From contig NC_135197.1 of NCBI RefSeq assembly GCF_050948175.1, positions 5,722,501-5,786,500 on the forward strand: a stretch of 64,000 nt of DNA, given 5' to 3'. The notes beneath the pieces were generated by a model. That model saw nothing but the letters and a program-made list of their open reading frames with translations, did not search any database and was not told the DNA's origin. Made by a program: the position numbers and the translations under genes. The DNA comes from Xylocopa sonorina. Taxonomy: Eukaryota; Arthropoda; Insecta; Hymenoptera; Apidae. The stretch's first letter is position 1, and each line of letters begins with the position of its first letter. Positions 35,701 through 46,945 of this stretch are shown here, piece after piece.

Positions 35701-38700
35701 TCACGCCTTGCTGGCTGCAAACTGCAACCGGTACTTTCATTCTGTTGTACGCCCACGTGCACCTTCGATCGTAAACATGTAGCTACACAGAAGCGGGTTT
35801 AATGGAGTGGTCTCGGCGCTGGTGTGCTTCCAACGTATTGTAATTAGATTACAAACAGTCACGGAACGCGACTAGAAACGCCTTCGGTGCAGAAATGCGT
35901 AATTTCATCTTGAATTAGGTATTCAACGGATTTACGCGTAAGATAGAAAATTTAGCAACCGCTAAATGGGAAGGGAAAACCAGTTCCCTATTGGAAGACA
36001 AGCACTTACAATTAGCAAGTCACGAACACATTAGTGATAACCTGATAATAATTTCTAACTCGTTTACGAGCTTTTATCCACGAAACAGTCGGATCGATAG
36101 AGAGCGCATAAACGTTATCTTCGCTATTTAAATTAAATGAATCGTAGTCACGGTTAGAGTTTACGACTTACGGTGGTAAATGGCATGATTCAGCGCAGAA
36201 TCGTCGCTAACGATTTCAATTACACACTTATCGCGTCGATTAGTTTTTACCTGCGATCCTAACTCGCGTTAATAATTCCGTTCGCGTACGCGACCTGTCT
36301 GTAAGATGTTGATTGATTAATCCGTTAATGAACATGTAGCAAATATATCATTGTAACGTTCCCCGGTGACAGTGGCTGGACAAAAGTGGAAGCTACGAAC
36401 GAACGTACACGATCGCCATAAGATTGCGTTAACCTTAAGAAGAATAGCAGTACCATTATTCCCAAGTGGAAAGATAAAAAGCGGACGGCGAGTATTTTCT
36501 GTGCTCGCGCAGGGGTTCTGTAATTCATCGATCATCAATCAATGAAATTAAGCATTGTGGGGAGGATAAAGGGGACAATGGGCAAAGTACAACAATCGGT
36601 TTCGTTCACGGTGTAACGCGGCAGAAACTCGAGAGATCGGGGCACGATAGAAAAAATGTCCGCACGCGGTTAACAAACAATGGGGTGCCTATTTAACCGA
36701 CTCCTACGCCTATGTAAGACGACGTGTATACAGGAACGTTGACGCACCTGGACGCACCGAGGTTAGCTTCGTTCGAAGAAAGATGAGGCGTAGGTATGTG
36801 CGCACGGTACCGCGATGATCGCGAGGGTCGTTCGTCGTATGAAAGCCACGAGGTTCTTGACTCTGGTCCCGAAACACCAAGGACCACGTAGTACGCGACA
36901 GCGGTTCTAAGCGATGTCGATGATGCAACCGTTTCAAATACCACGGTCGCAACCGGGCATTTTTCACACGGGGGGTATTGCACAACGAAATTCATTTTTG
37001 CCGAGTCATTGCCCCAGCGACGTGGAAAGGGAACTTCTTGCGGTGTTATTTGCAAGATTTTTAGGGGATGTCGCAATCCTTACGGGACTCCCACGACGGA
37101 AGGGAAACCTATTAATTACGTCGCGGGAGACGTTTAGAATAAAATCGCGGCAATTGACGGAAATAGTTGAAATAGTGGCAGTTGGATCGGTAGTCGTAAA
37201 ATGTCGTTTATCTCGGGGCTTGTTTCCTTCGCCTCGCGCGTTAAATCGCCTTTATTCCCGTCCTACAATGGAACAATTACCGTGCATCTAAAACGCCACG
37301 AATCACTTCTTGGACACGCTCGACTTCTTCGACACGCTTCAGCGGCTGGAAAACGTTTCCAATCGTACGGTTTTGGACGGACGGAATGTACAATGTATTT
37401 TATTTAATTCTCGCATCGCTGGAATCATCTATACGGGTAAACCAGTTCAAACATTAATGCCAGAGATCGGCTCGGCCAGTTAACAAGTTGTGCAAGCAGA
37501 AAACTGCAGCTCAATTTAAACATATAAATACACAGCAGTAAATCTTGCCGCGTACGTTTAAAAGGTACACTCGAGGAACGAAAGGAAGGTTAGAAGGAAG
37601 GCGAGATCTCTGTTACTTTTAACCACGCACGTAGGAAGATCGAAAGAGTAGGAAGAAACGTTAGTCAAAATCATGTCCTTGAGATTACAATGCGGAAGAT
37701 ATTATTTACGGCGGGACAGTAATTCTCCGGGTCGTTTAAGTAGGCGAGCAAGAGGATCAAGGGACAAGGAGTCAGACCGGATTACCAACCGGAAGGGTGG
37801 ATGCAGGAAGCCACGTTTTTCGCGCCAAACGAAATTCTCCTTCCAAGAACGCGAATTGAATAGAATTTTTCGTACGACAGATTACAGCGAAATTACGTTA
37901 CCTTGCTCGGAACAAAAGGCAGACGCCGAGAAAATTGGAAAATCCGCAACGGGACAGGAAACAATGGCTCTCGAGGGATTTCATTGCCGTTTACGCAATT
38001 CTCTAAACCCGAGAAGACTCCGGTAAGAATAGGAAGAGAACAATTACCCCATGCTGGAACATCTTTCAGTGACAGGAAGCAAAACACGTCTCGCGGCATC
38101 GGCGAGTAGAACGAAAATTTTCTTCGGTTCTACCACAACGTCAAAGGAGAATAGGTTCGATAGAATGTTTCGCGAATGACGTGGACGTGAGAGAAGAAAG
38201 ATCTTCTCCCGAAAGGAGGCTCGAGGAAAAAGGACGACGTAAAAACGTCTGCGCTAAGTGTGAAGCGGAAGGTTACAAAGAGAGGCGGCTCCTGTATCTG
38301 AAAGAAACGACAAAATTGTTCTTCGCGAAGGATCGGCCAATAGCGCGACGCCAGGTCATCGCGATGGGGTTGCGCGCGGTTAAAATCGATCGTCGCTTCC
38401 TAGTCGTTTCCGGTAATATCGTCGACGGTAGGTTTATCGTGACTCAGATCGGAGATCGTCGACCGTCGACGTGTACTCCGGGATCTAGCAACGGCTAGAA
38501 TCAAAAATTTGTAACAGACGGTTTAAAAATGTTATCGAGGCATCTGAACACGTTCGATTAGCATAAAAATTCACAGAGTAGCTGAACGCTAGAAAATATT
38601 CATGCTCGCGACTACATAAACCGAACAGTACAGGTGAACGATCATAGTCGAAACGTTCAATTGCTAATTATACGTTTTCGTCGCGAGCAATAAATTTCCA

Positions 38701-39024
38701 AAACGAGCGAAACGACTTGTAACGAATACCTAACGGTCCCCGGATATCTTACAGTCGTACTTCCACTGGAAGAGAGTACGCGCGACGTGATCAATCGTGT
38801 CCAATTGATTTTCTGACGCCTGACATCTTTTTCCTCGTAAAGAGGCGCGGCAATGGCGGACAGACGAGAGAGGCATTGCCCGTTAATCGGTCAATCGGAT
38901 CGATTCTACGGGCGCACGATTTCGTCCAAAATCGCTGAGCACAACAGTTCTATAACTAAATACCTGTAGCTCCCACTTTACGAGAGCCAGGCTAGCCTTG
39001 GGTTCGGCGCCAAAGACCGGCCCG

Positions 39025-39037
39025 AGGTCAATGACCA
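39025..39037. promoter_or_regulatory. IR1 nuclear-receptor site, ecdysone-response-element-like
   Basis: AGGTCA, one base, TGACCA: an inverted repeat with spacer 1 that differs from the ideal EcR/USP palindrome at one base. Sequence match only; no proof of binding. Confidence 0.4.
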
Positions 39038-40406
39038 ACGGAATATTCACGTTCGGCCGGCAGGCAGTCAGGCTTGGCCTCAGCGATACCTCAGCTCTTC
39101 GGATTATTGCAAATCTGCCGATTTGTTAAATATCTTACCGCGTGGCTGTCAATTCGATCGCGTCCACTCTCTAATAATGCGACGAGCGGCTTCGACGTCT
39201 ATCGATATTAGAACGAGCTTCCGGGATATACTCGCTTCCGGGATATCGGTGTACACGGCTGATCTTTTCAATGCTCGAGATGTCCTATAATTAATACCAA
39301 CCGTGATACCACCACTGGATACGACCTACCGATAACTGAATCGGCCAACTGCTCGAAGAGGCATTTATTTTGGTAACGATTTTTTTATCGTTATTTTTAT
39401 TAAGAGCTTCGACCTCAGAATCAGAGCGAACAGAAATCATTTCCACGCTTAATACGGAATAAACAAGTAGGCGTGAACAATGCTGGAAAGAAAGCCACGA
39501 AGCTCCGCGAACAAACGACCAGGAGGGATAGGATAAAATGGAAAAAAGGTGAAGCAATCGTTGCGTTCTACAGGGGGTAGGCTGAAGGGTTGAGGTGGTA
39601 CACACCTTGGATAAAACTTATTTAGATGAAAATCTACGTGTCTCGTTCCATCTTTTTTCGCAGTGCATGATTTTGATACCGCTAAGATTCTTCACGCGGC
39701 TAATTGGCATTACGCGAACAATTCATTAGAGGAGCGAATGCACGCTCGGAAATAGTCGGTAATCAGCGTTGGCCTTCTTTAGAATCAGATGGTTGTTTTG
39801 CAATAACTGTACTGTTGAGGCGTTGACTCGAAAAATCCATCGCGGTTAGGCCTTTGAATTTTAATTCCGCCGCGGTATCATTAACTCTTCGCGAGGCTTA
39901 ATTAACCGGCCAGCGGAATTGGTAGTCCGCGAAACGGAAGAGCCTCCAAACTGAGAGCACCCGAACACGGTGCCGGCCAAATCGTTCGATACATCGAATC
40001 TGGAAACACGTGCTCTCAACGTCTAATGGCGAACGAGCCCCGTGACGCTCGTAGGCGAAGCTATCGAAAAACCGCTTCGCCGCGACGTCGACGCGTTCCC
40101 TTTTCAATGCGACATTCCCCGCCGGCGCGTGAACCGAACGATCAAGGAAACGGGGGTTACGGTGCTGAGAGTCGCTGGATGAAACGGGGAACCCGAGCGC
40201 GAACCGACGACGAGGGAGAAGAAGGGAGGAATGCGAAGAGGGTGCCGTACGAGGCGAATAACGGTGAACGGTGCAGCCGAGTGACGAGGCCGGAGCCGAG
40301 CGGAAGAAGAGAGCTTGTGTATACCGTGAAGGAACAGAGGTTGCGTCGGAGCCTGGGGATAAGTAAAAACCGGACGAAAGAAGACGAGAAGGAAGACGAC
40401 CACGAG

Positions 40407-40452
40407 GACGACGACAACGACGACGACGACGACGATGACGACGACGACGACG
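40407..40452. repeat. (GAC)n trinucleotide repeat
   Basis: About fifteen GAC units with single interruptions (AAC, GAT). On the plus strand it reads as a run of Asp within an open frame (40026-40544); on the minus strand it reads as Ser or Val runs. It keeps several frames open at once. Confidence 0.85.
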
Positions 40453-41908
40453 AGAACGACAACTTGGACGACGACGAGCAAGTAGAAGGAAGAGGAGAAG
40501 GAAGAGGAGATACCGCGTGGCCCAAGAAGAGGAAGAAGAAGTGACTCGAGTGACTCTTCGAGGAGGGGATGAAGAGAGAGACAACGATACCACTATGTCG
40601 AGAGGCTCCATCGTAACAGAGTACAGCCTGGTAGGGGTACGGGAGAACGTGGTGGAGGCGGAAGAGTAGACTACGGGAACGCTGAAGGGGAAGGGGTTGG
40701 TGGGTAGTGGTAAGGGTACGAGGCACCGTGCGAGCACCTGTGGATCTCCGCGCCACGGTAGAGTCACTCACCGGCTACCACCACCGGACCACCGCCGAAC
40801 CTTGGTTCACAGGTAGAGGACGAAACGGGACACGGCCACTCGTGGCTCGCGAACTCGAAGGAACCGTCCATCGTATACGAGAAGAACGAACTTTGGTACC
40901 AATTACGTCACTTCGTTTCACCGTACTTTGGATATCGCCTTTGGATCGTCTATGGTCGATCTGGTGCATCGCGAAGAAACCTTGCCTCTCCGGATCTTAC
41001 GTTGGAAGAAGCTCTACGGAACCGAGAGGGATACGTTCGAGGACAGTGCTAGTAGAGGAGATAACGTGATAACAACGCCAACCCTCTGTTCGGTTCTCCG
41101 TTGTCTCGGTAAACAACAGCTCGATTCACCAGGCGTCGATGACAGCACCAACCAACGTGCACTGTTTAGCGCGCAGCTCCTAATTCCACGGTTCATACGA
41201 AGCGAATTTTTGGTACCATCGTCGAAGCCGCCGCCTCCACCATCGCCGTTGTCCTTGTCGACGATCAGCTTGGTGTGACTAGTTTGCATCTGCGAAGGAC
41301 GACCACCACAGCGGATCTCGTTTCTAGCTGCGAGTTAAGGGAGTAATCTTGTACACGTTTCTCGAGTTCTGTATCGGTTGGGAAGTCTCGGTATCTCGAT
41401 GTTTGCATGTCAACGAAGTGGTCCATTCGCAGCGTATATCAGTGCAAGAGTTCTGAATTGAAGTGCGCCGATAGCAGATTAGTAGTAGTCGGTTGAACTT
41501 GATCGAGTTTTTTGCAGGCTTATCGAAGGTATTTTTTTCGTGTTTTAGGGAAACGCATAAAAGGAATGAATATAGAAAACGTAGAGATCGTCAATCGATG
41601 GACAGGGATTTTTAGTGAGCGTGCTTGACATTTACGGTAGCCGCGGATGTGCGAAAACGACGACGCTTGGCGTCGTGATGCGTTGGAAGCGCGTCGTTTG
41701 ACTCTAGGTAACACCGTGAACGACGCGATAAGGGTGTCGGTGCAGTTGATACAGTGTCGGAAACAGAGAAACACGAGGTTTTCACTGATTATATCGTGAT
41801 TGATCTGATAAGTGTAAAATAGTGATAAATAATATATAGAAAAAAAGAATCGACGTGTGAAACGGGGATCGATCGTTTTGGATATCAGGATATGTGATCT
41901 CGGACAAG

Positions 41909-41927
41909 ATGCCTAGCACCATAAGAG
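41909..41927 (+). CDS. candidate first coding exon (MPSTIR...) of an unidentified gene
   Basis: ATG at 41909 in good context (acaagATG) is followed by five codons (CCT AGC ACC ATA AGA) and one base before a strong donor gtgagt at 41928. Several hundred upstream bases with little open frame would be 5' UTR. Phase 1, the same as the candidate starts at 50441 and 56994. The rest of the gene is not identified in the window. Confidence 0.35.
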
Positions 41928-42241
41928 GTGAGTCGACGAATAGAATTCGGCATTACTACCACGGCAGAAATGCCAATTTTATCTCACATTTTCTTCTGAA
42001 CTCTTCTTGTCTCACCTCTCACTATTGATTGCCATTATGCTTGACACACGAATCGGGAGAATCCGTGTTCTCGGTTGATCTTTTATTTATTTCGAAAAAG
42101 ATTTACATCGACGCGATACTCCGATACGAATTCGGCAATGACGTTGGTAAATCTAAAAAAGGAACGGTCGATCTTTATTTCGTACTGCTCAGATCGAATC
42201 GTTCGTCACGCGGCTCGAGTAGCAAATACATTTGCACGGGG

Positions 42242-42302
42242 TAACAGTACGCGGTGTTATGGCCACGATTGCAGGGTCACTCGAGGTCAGTAACACACTG
42301 AC
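42242..42302. repeat. 61-bp direct repeat, copy 1 (contains a DR4 half-site pair)
   Basis: Matches 42675-42735 at 56 of 61 positions; the last 32 are identical. It holds GGGTCA CTCG AGGTCA at 42274-42289, a direct repeat of nuclear-receptor half sites with spacer 4. Confidence 0.8.
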
Positions 42303-42674
42303 GATTACACGGGAATTCAACTTAGCTACCTGTTTTTAGAATAAACTCGGAGACTAACGATTCATTATATATTTGATTAATTCACCTCTATGAACTACTG
42401 ACACCATTAAACGAATTATTGGAGCTTTCGAACGTATCGAGATCTCTCATTACTCGTCGATTAACAAGTTCTCCAAGTTCTATGTTCTGTATTTAATTTT
42501 GAAGTATTACAATTAAACGAAACGATGTGATGCTGGAAACGTTCGAATAATTGTATGAGAAGTTTTCACGAAGTTCGATCAAGATTCAAGTGACAGCGCC
42601 ATTTTGGGCGGAACAAAATGAAAGTCACAGCGAAATATCGACTTATGGGAGAATTAAATATATCTTGTGGAAGC

Positions 42675-42735
42675 TAACAGTACGCGGAGTTACGGTCGCG
42701 ATAGCAGGGTCACTCGAGGTCAGTAACACACTGAC
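42675..42735. repeat. 61-bp direct repeat, copy 2 (contains a DR4 half-site pair)
   Basis: Second copy of the element at 42242-42302, 433 bp downstream in the same orientation. The identical half-site pair lies at 42707-42722. Flanking DNA is not similar, so the duplication is confined to about 61 bp. Confidence 0.8.
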
Positions 42736-43267
42736 AAGAAACGCGGGTCAGTCAGCGAGACTCTTCTGGTTCCTAAACGCGTTGAGCATATCCCTCTCCC
42801 TTATCGTTTCCATCTTATCTGTTTCCTGTTCTCTCGATACGAGAATCTTGTCTGAAATCACAATTATGGTAGTCGTAATTTTCTCGTCAGTTTCGATTCC
42901 TCGGTGACTTTGTCACACCGTCGATCGCAAGCGCTCCTAGGTTTTGACGTAGCTTCGGACTATGGAAGAAAAAGGACACCAAGAATTTCTCTGAAATCAA
43001 TTACCACACTTCCTTGGAAGAAGTAAAGCTCGAGGACGAGGCGAAGCTGGATAAATTAAATCGCCTCGATCGCGTTGAAGGAGTTCCGGCTGTACGAATT
43101 ATTCAGCGACCTTCGTGAACACCTAAGCGCGAGATCATCGACCCTTTTGATCGATCAGACCTGCTGCAGGGACACAAAAACGAAGTTTGACCGTGGAGTT
43201 TAAAAAAGCCAAAAGTCTTGTCCTGGTTATCGTAAAATCTAGCCAGGAGAATAGAGAAATAGAGAAA

Positions 43268-43308
43268 GATGATGATAACGATGATGATGATGATGATGAT
43301 AATGATGA
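43268..43308. repeat. (GAT)n microsatellite
   Basis: About thirteen GAT units with AAC and AAT interruptions. Confidence 0.85.
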
Positions 43309-43378
43309 GCCTCTCGCGGGAAATGGAAGAAAAGAAACGCTGATGAAGTAGTAGGGTATTAAAGAGAAAGAGAGTTGT

Positions 43379-43393
43379 AGAGAGAGAGAGAGA
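43379..43393. repeat. (AG)n microsatellite
   Basis: Short AG run within a longer purine-rich tract (about 43340-43440). Confidence 0.75.
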
Positions 43394-45872
43394 AGGAGGG
43401 ATATGGATGGAAAGAGAAAGAGGAACCGCTGTGCGTGTGGTAGGGAGAAAAGCAGGTAGGAAAGCGAGATACTCTTCCTGTGACAGGTGGCAAAGACCTT
43501 GGTAAACGTAAGGGCGTCGCGATCGATTACCTAACCAGCCGGTCGGTCGTGGATTTTCGTTTCGGATGCGGACTCGGGCAAATGGGAGCCGGCGCCCACA
43601 GTCGTTTTTCGAACTAAGCGTCGACGGGCTCTCTCGCCACTTGGGACACGAACAAAAGCTAAGGTCGTCGAACCCGGCGTACACGTACGGCTTAACACGC
43701 GGGCCCGGTTCACGCACACCGGCCCTCTCCTGCACGCCTCTCCTCTACGTGTACACGCATTCGTCCGATCTCTCGCGGGCCCACCAGGTATATACTTTCG
43801 TGGTACCCGCGATGCCACGGCTGGTCAAGTCCGGATTCCGGTGACTAAAGTGCCTTCGCTCGCCCGTCATTTGCATAAGCGCCGTACTTGACGAACCGCT
43901 GGTCCGCTTCGAAATCGCGTCGCGCGTCGCGCGTCTTCCCGCGCGAAGATCGCCGTTCGAAATTCGCTCGAGATTCGCTCGAGTTCGAGGACGGGGCCCA
44001 GTTCGCTGACGGGGATAGGCGAACTTCGGCAAATGAAATTTAACGAGAGAAAGGTTTCGCGTCAGTGGTTCGAGGTACGTAGACGGAGGTGCACTTGCAC
44101 CTGCTGGGCGGTACTATTTCTCGTTGAACGGTGTACGCGTCACGTGGAAGCACTGTTACGTGGGATACGGGTTTATGAATTCTCGTAAGATATTATGCAA
44201 GATACGCGAGCGAGCGAGCAAGCGAGCCTACCGTGGTTCTTGACTTTGGGAGGGCTATCAATGGTGTTCACGTACCGAGCCTGTACACATGTCGATGACT
44301 AGCTGGTTACCTCCGAACGTGAACGAACTTATTTACGTAGACGTGAGTTACATCGCCGCGGTGGTGTTTCCACGTGTAGGTAGGTCGGCTGGACTGCCGC
44401 AATCTGAATTCTGAATCCGATGGAGGTTCTCGCATGGCCGCGTTGACGTTTCTGCCGCGTGGTTTGAATTATATCTAACTAGAATTTATCAAGATAAACG
44501 ACAGCGATGTATGGGAGCTTGGAGGATCCCCTCTTCGTTCGTACACCTCGCTTCTCGTTGTAAACCGTTAGTTCGAATTTTCAAACACGTCCACAGACGT
44601 GATCCACGCCGGTTAATTAACTTCGCTCCATCTAAATAATTATTTGGAGGCTTGAGTCATATATAAATTTAGCCGGGTCTCGGTTCTCATGCAAAGTGAA
44701 CCACCTAAAAATAGATTTCGCTCGCTGCTACTACTTGGACAAAAGAGTCGACGAAAGCGATCGATCGTGCCGGTGTGCGAACAGGAAAGGAGATAGTAGG
44801 CAACGAACCAAGGTTGTATAAGTCGATGGGTGGCTCTACCCAAATTACGTTTCGAGGTACCGTTATGGCGGGCCCATGATCGAGGCGACCGTTTGCAAAC
44901 GTCTTACATCGAATTTTAACTGTCCCCACCCTTTCGTCATCGCGCATACAATAGTCCCACCAGCATCGCTGACGAAATTGTCACAATGCCTCAAATTGAC
45001 GTTTCGTTCGACACCCACTCACGATCAGAGAATACAAAGGCGCGACACTTTTTCGGAGCACACCAGGAATTCTCTCCCAGGAACCGTTTCCCCGATCCTC
45101 GAACTCTCGATCTCCCGAATTCTTTCAGTTTCTCTTCTTTTTTTTTAATCTCTTCAATTCTGGTTCCTCCTAGAGCGTCCTCGGGCGTCTCTCAGGAATA
45201 TCGTATTCGTTCGCCCGTAGCGAACCGACGCGACGACGACGGTTGAAAAGAAGTCGCGTTCGAGAGAGGGTTAATATCTCGATATACAATCTTCCATGGA
45301 AACAAAGACATCTTGACTTCTCGCGCGGGGCATTCCACGGCGAGGAGACAAAGATCAAGAAGCTCGCTGACGTTGGCTCGTTCCGCGGCTCGATGGAAAA
45401 CCGCGCGAACGCGAGGCCGGGGTCGTCTTGCGCGGGCAACGGTAGTTTCGGTTCCGTGTCAGCATAAAACGATCCACGCGGTGAGGCCAATCAGGGAAAC
45501 CGTGAGTCACAGCGGATTCCGCTGGCTCCTGAACGACGGAATCGCACTCGCGAGCCTCGCGTTACCGCGTGGGTTTCGCGGCGATACATAAATATTGCGA
45601 CAACAAAGTCCAAAGTCCTCGCGCGGAGTTAGAAAGCTGACGGACTCAAATCTGACGCTGCGCGAAGCGCCAAATTTGTTGCTATTTATATACGATTTCG
45701 TATACAAAATCTTGCTGGAATGTCCAGAGAGTTGCGCAATTTTTGGGTCCGCTCGTAACGTACGCGGGTATCCGCGCACGTGACGCATCGGTACGATCGT
45801 TTTTAACACGCATACTCCCGTATCCGCGGCGTACGTGTGCGTCTACGCAGGTAAACGTGCCTCTCCGCTTGC

Positions 45873-45907
45873 CTACCTATCTACCTACCTACCTACCTAC
45901 CTACCTA
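45873..45907. repeat. (CTAC)n tetranucleotide repeat
   Basis: About eight CTAC units, the second interrupted to CTAT. Confidence 0.85.
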
Positions 45908-46120
45908 ACTCGAAACTCGGCTTGCTCCTTCGTTCTCCAGTCATTGAACTCGAGGCTCGTTCAACCCACCAGCTGTTTCTTACTACTCCCCCTCTGTTCT
46001 CTTCCTACTCCCCCTACAGATACTCCCCACCGTTCTTCCTGGCCGTGGACCATACCTCTTCCGACACCTCTAGGCCTTTAGAGTTCCTCTATGTTACTCT
46101 CGATACCGGCACGGTCGAGC

Positions 46121-46221
46121 GAAGGTAGTAGGGTCTTTTCAAGGTTCTCCTTGAATATCGATTCGGCTACGCGACCGCGGAGAGGAAGGTCGAGTTTAGG
46201 TTCAACGATCGAGCCGAGCTC
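46121..46221. repeat. diverged ~100-bp direct duplication, copy 1
   Basis: Aligns with 46842-46945 by eye: shared blocks CGAAGG, TTTTCAAGGTT, ATTCNGCT, GAGAGGAAG/GAGAGAAGA, TCGAG and GAACCGAGCC-like end. Not protein coding as far as I can see. Confidence 0.6.
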
Positions 46222-46841
46222 TGATCGATGCTCGAATGTTACTCTCCTTGATCCAGGGATCGATGGCGATTTAGTTCATTTCGAGTTGCGGCTTTAATTC
46301 AGGATAATTTCAATTCTTTAGATTCTTGCGCAGCGAATCGATTCGATTCTACAGTCTGCAGAGTAACGTAGAAAACTGTGGACGCGACAGATTTTTTTTT
46401 TTTTAAATTCGAGAATCTCGTTCGTCGCGCAATCGTCATACCGTCGCAATGAATCATCTGACGAAAATAATCCGCTTAGACAGAGATTAACGCGGGTTTT
46501 TGAACCCGAGCAAGGGAAAGGCCTAGCCGCAGGTTCAACGATCTAAACGTGTGACGGTCGTTCGAGCAGTTAAAGGACCGAGATCAGCGCGTAGATTGCC
46601 CCCGTAGAATGCTAAAGATCACTGTTACGAAAGCCACGGTACGGCCGAATTCGATTGTCCTCTCAATTATCCGCGACTTATTTAACCGTTTCCACCGTGA
46701 AATAATTCATTCGTCGCTGTCCGCCGCTTCGCGGTTCATAGAACCTTTCGCACCAGCATCTTGAATGGCTTTAAATCATCTCGGTTTTAACTATGCGGGA
46801 GGCCCTGATACGTGCACCTAATCTTGATCGTAGCTCACGTA

Positions 46842-46945
46842 CGAAGGGTAGAGAGACGTTTTCAAGGTTTTCATTAGATATTAATTCAGCTTCTCGAATC
46901 ACGAGGAGAGAAGATCGAGCGGGAGTTCGTTGAACCGAGCCGTAT
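46842..46945. repeat. diverged ~100-bp direct duplication, copy 2
   Basis: Partner of 46121-46221, about 720 bp downstream in the same orientation. Confidence 0.6.

Larger units (their letters stand above)
31306..41908. other. long stretch without a recognised gene, upstream of Hdc
   Basis: About 10.6 kb. Composition shifts from AT-rich to GC-balanced near 33-35 kb. An exon-like unit on the plus strand lies at 32669-32740. A purine- and GC-rich patch at about 34.8-35.3 kb could be a promoter. A near-perfect inverted AGGTCA pair lies at 39025-39037 and a (GAC)n run at 40407-40452. Many overlapping open frames exist from 34 kb on, but they occur on both strands, are Arg/Ser-rich and match no family I know, so they are not called. 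Confidence 0.45.

Noticed and set aside
39898..40767. 289-residue minus-strand frame (Ser/Arg/Leu-rich)
   Set aside because: It is the shadow of the (GAC)n region, where repeats keep many frames open; no family match, no splice or promoter support.
43103..43735. 210-residue minus-strand frame with Ile/Ser runs
   Set aside because: The runs come from the (GAT)n and (AG)n microsatellites; no homology recognised.
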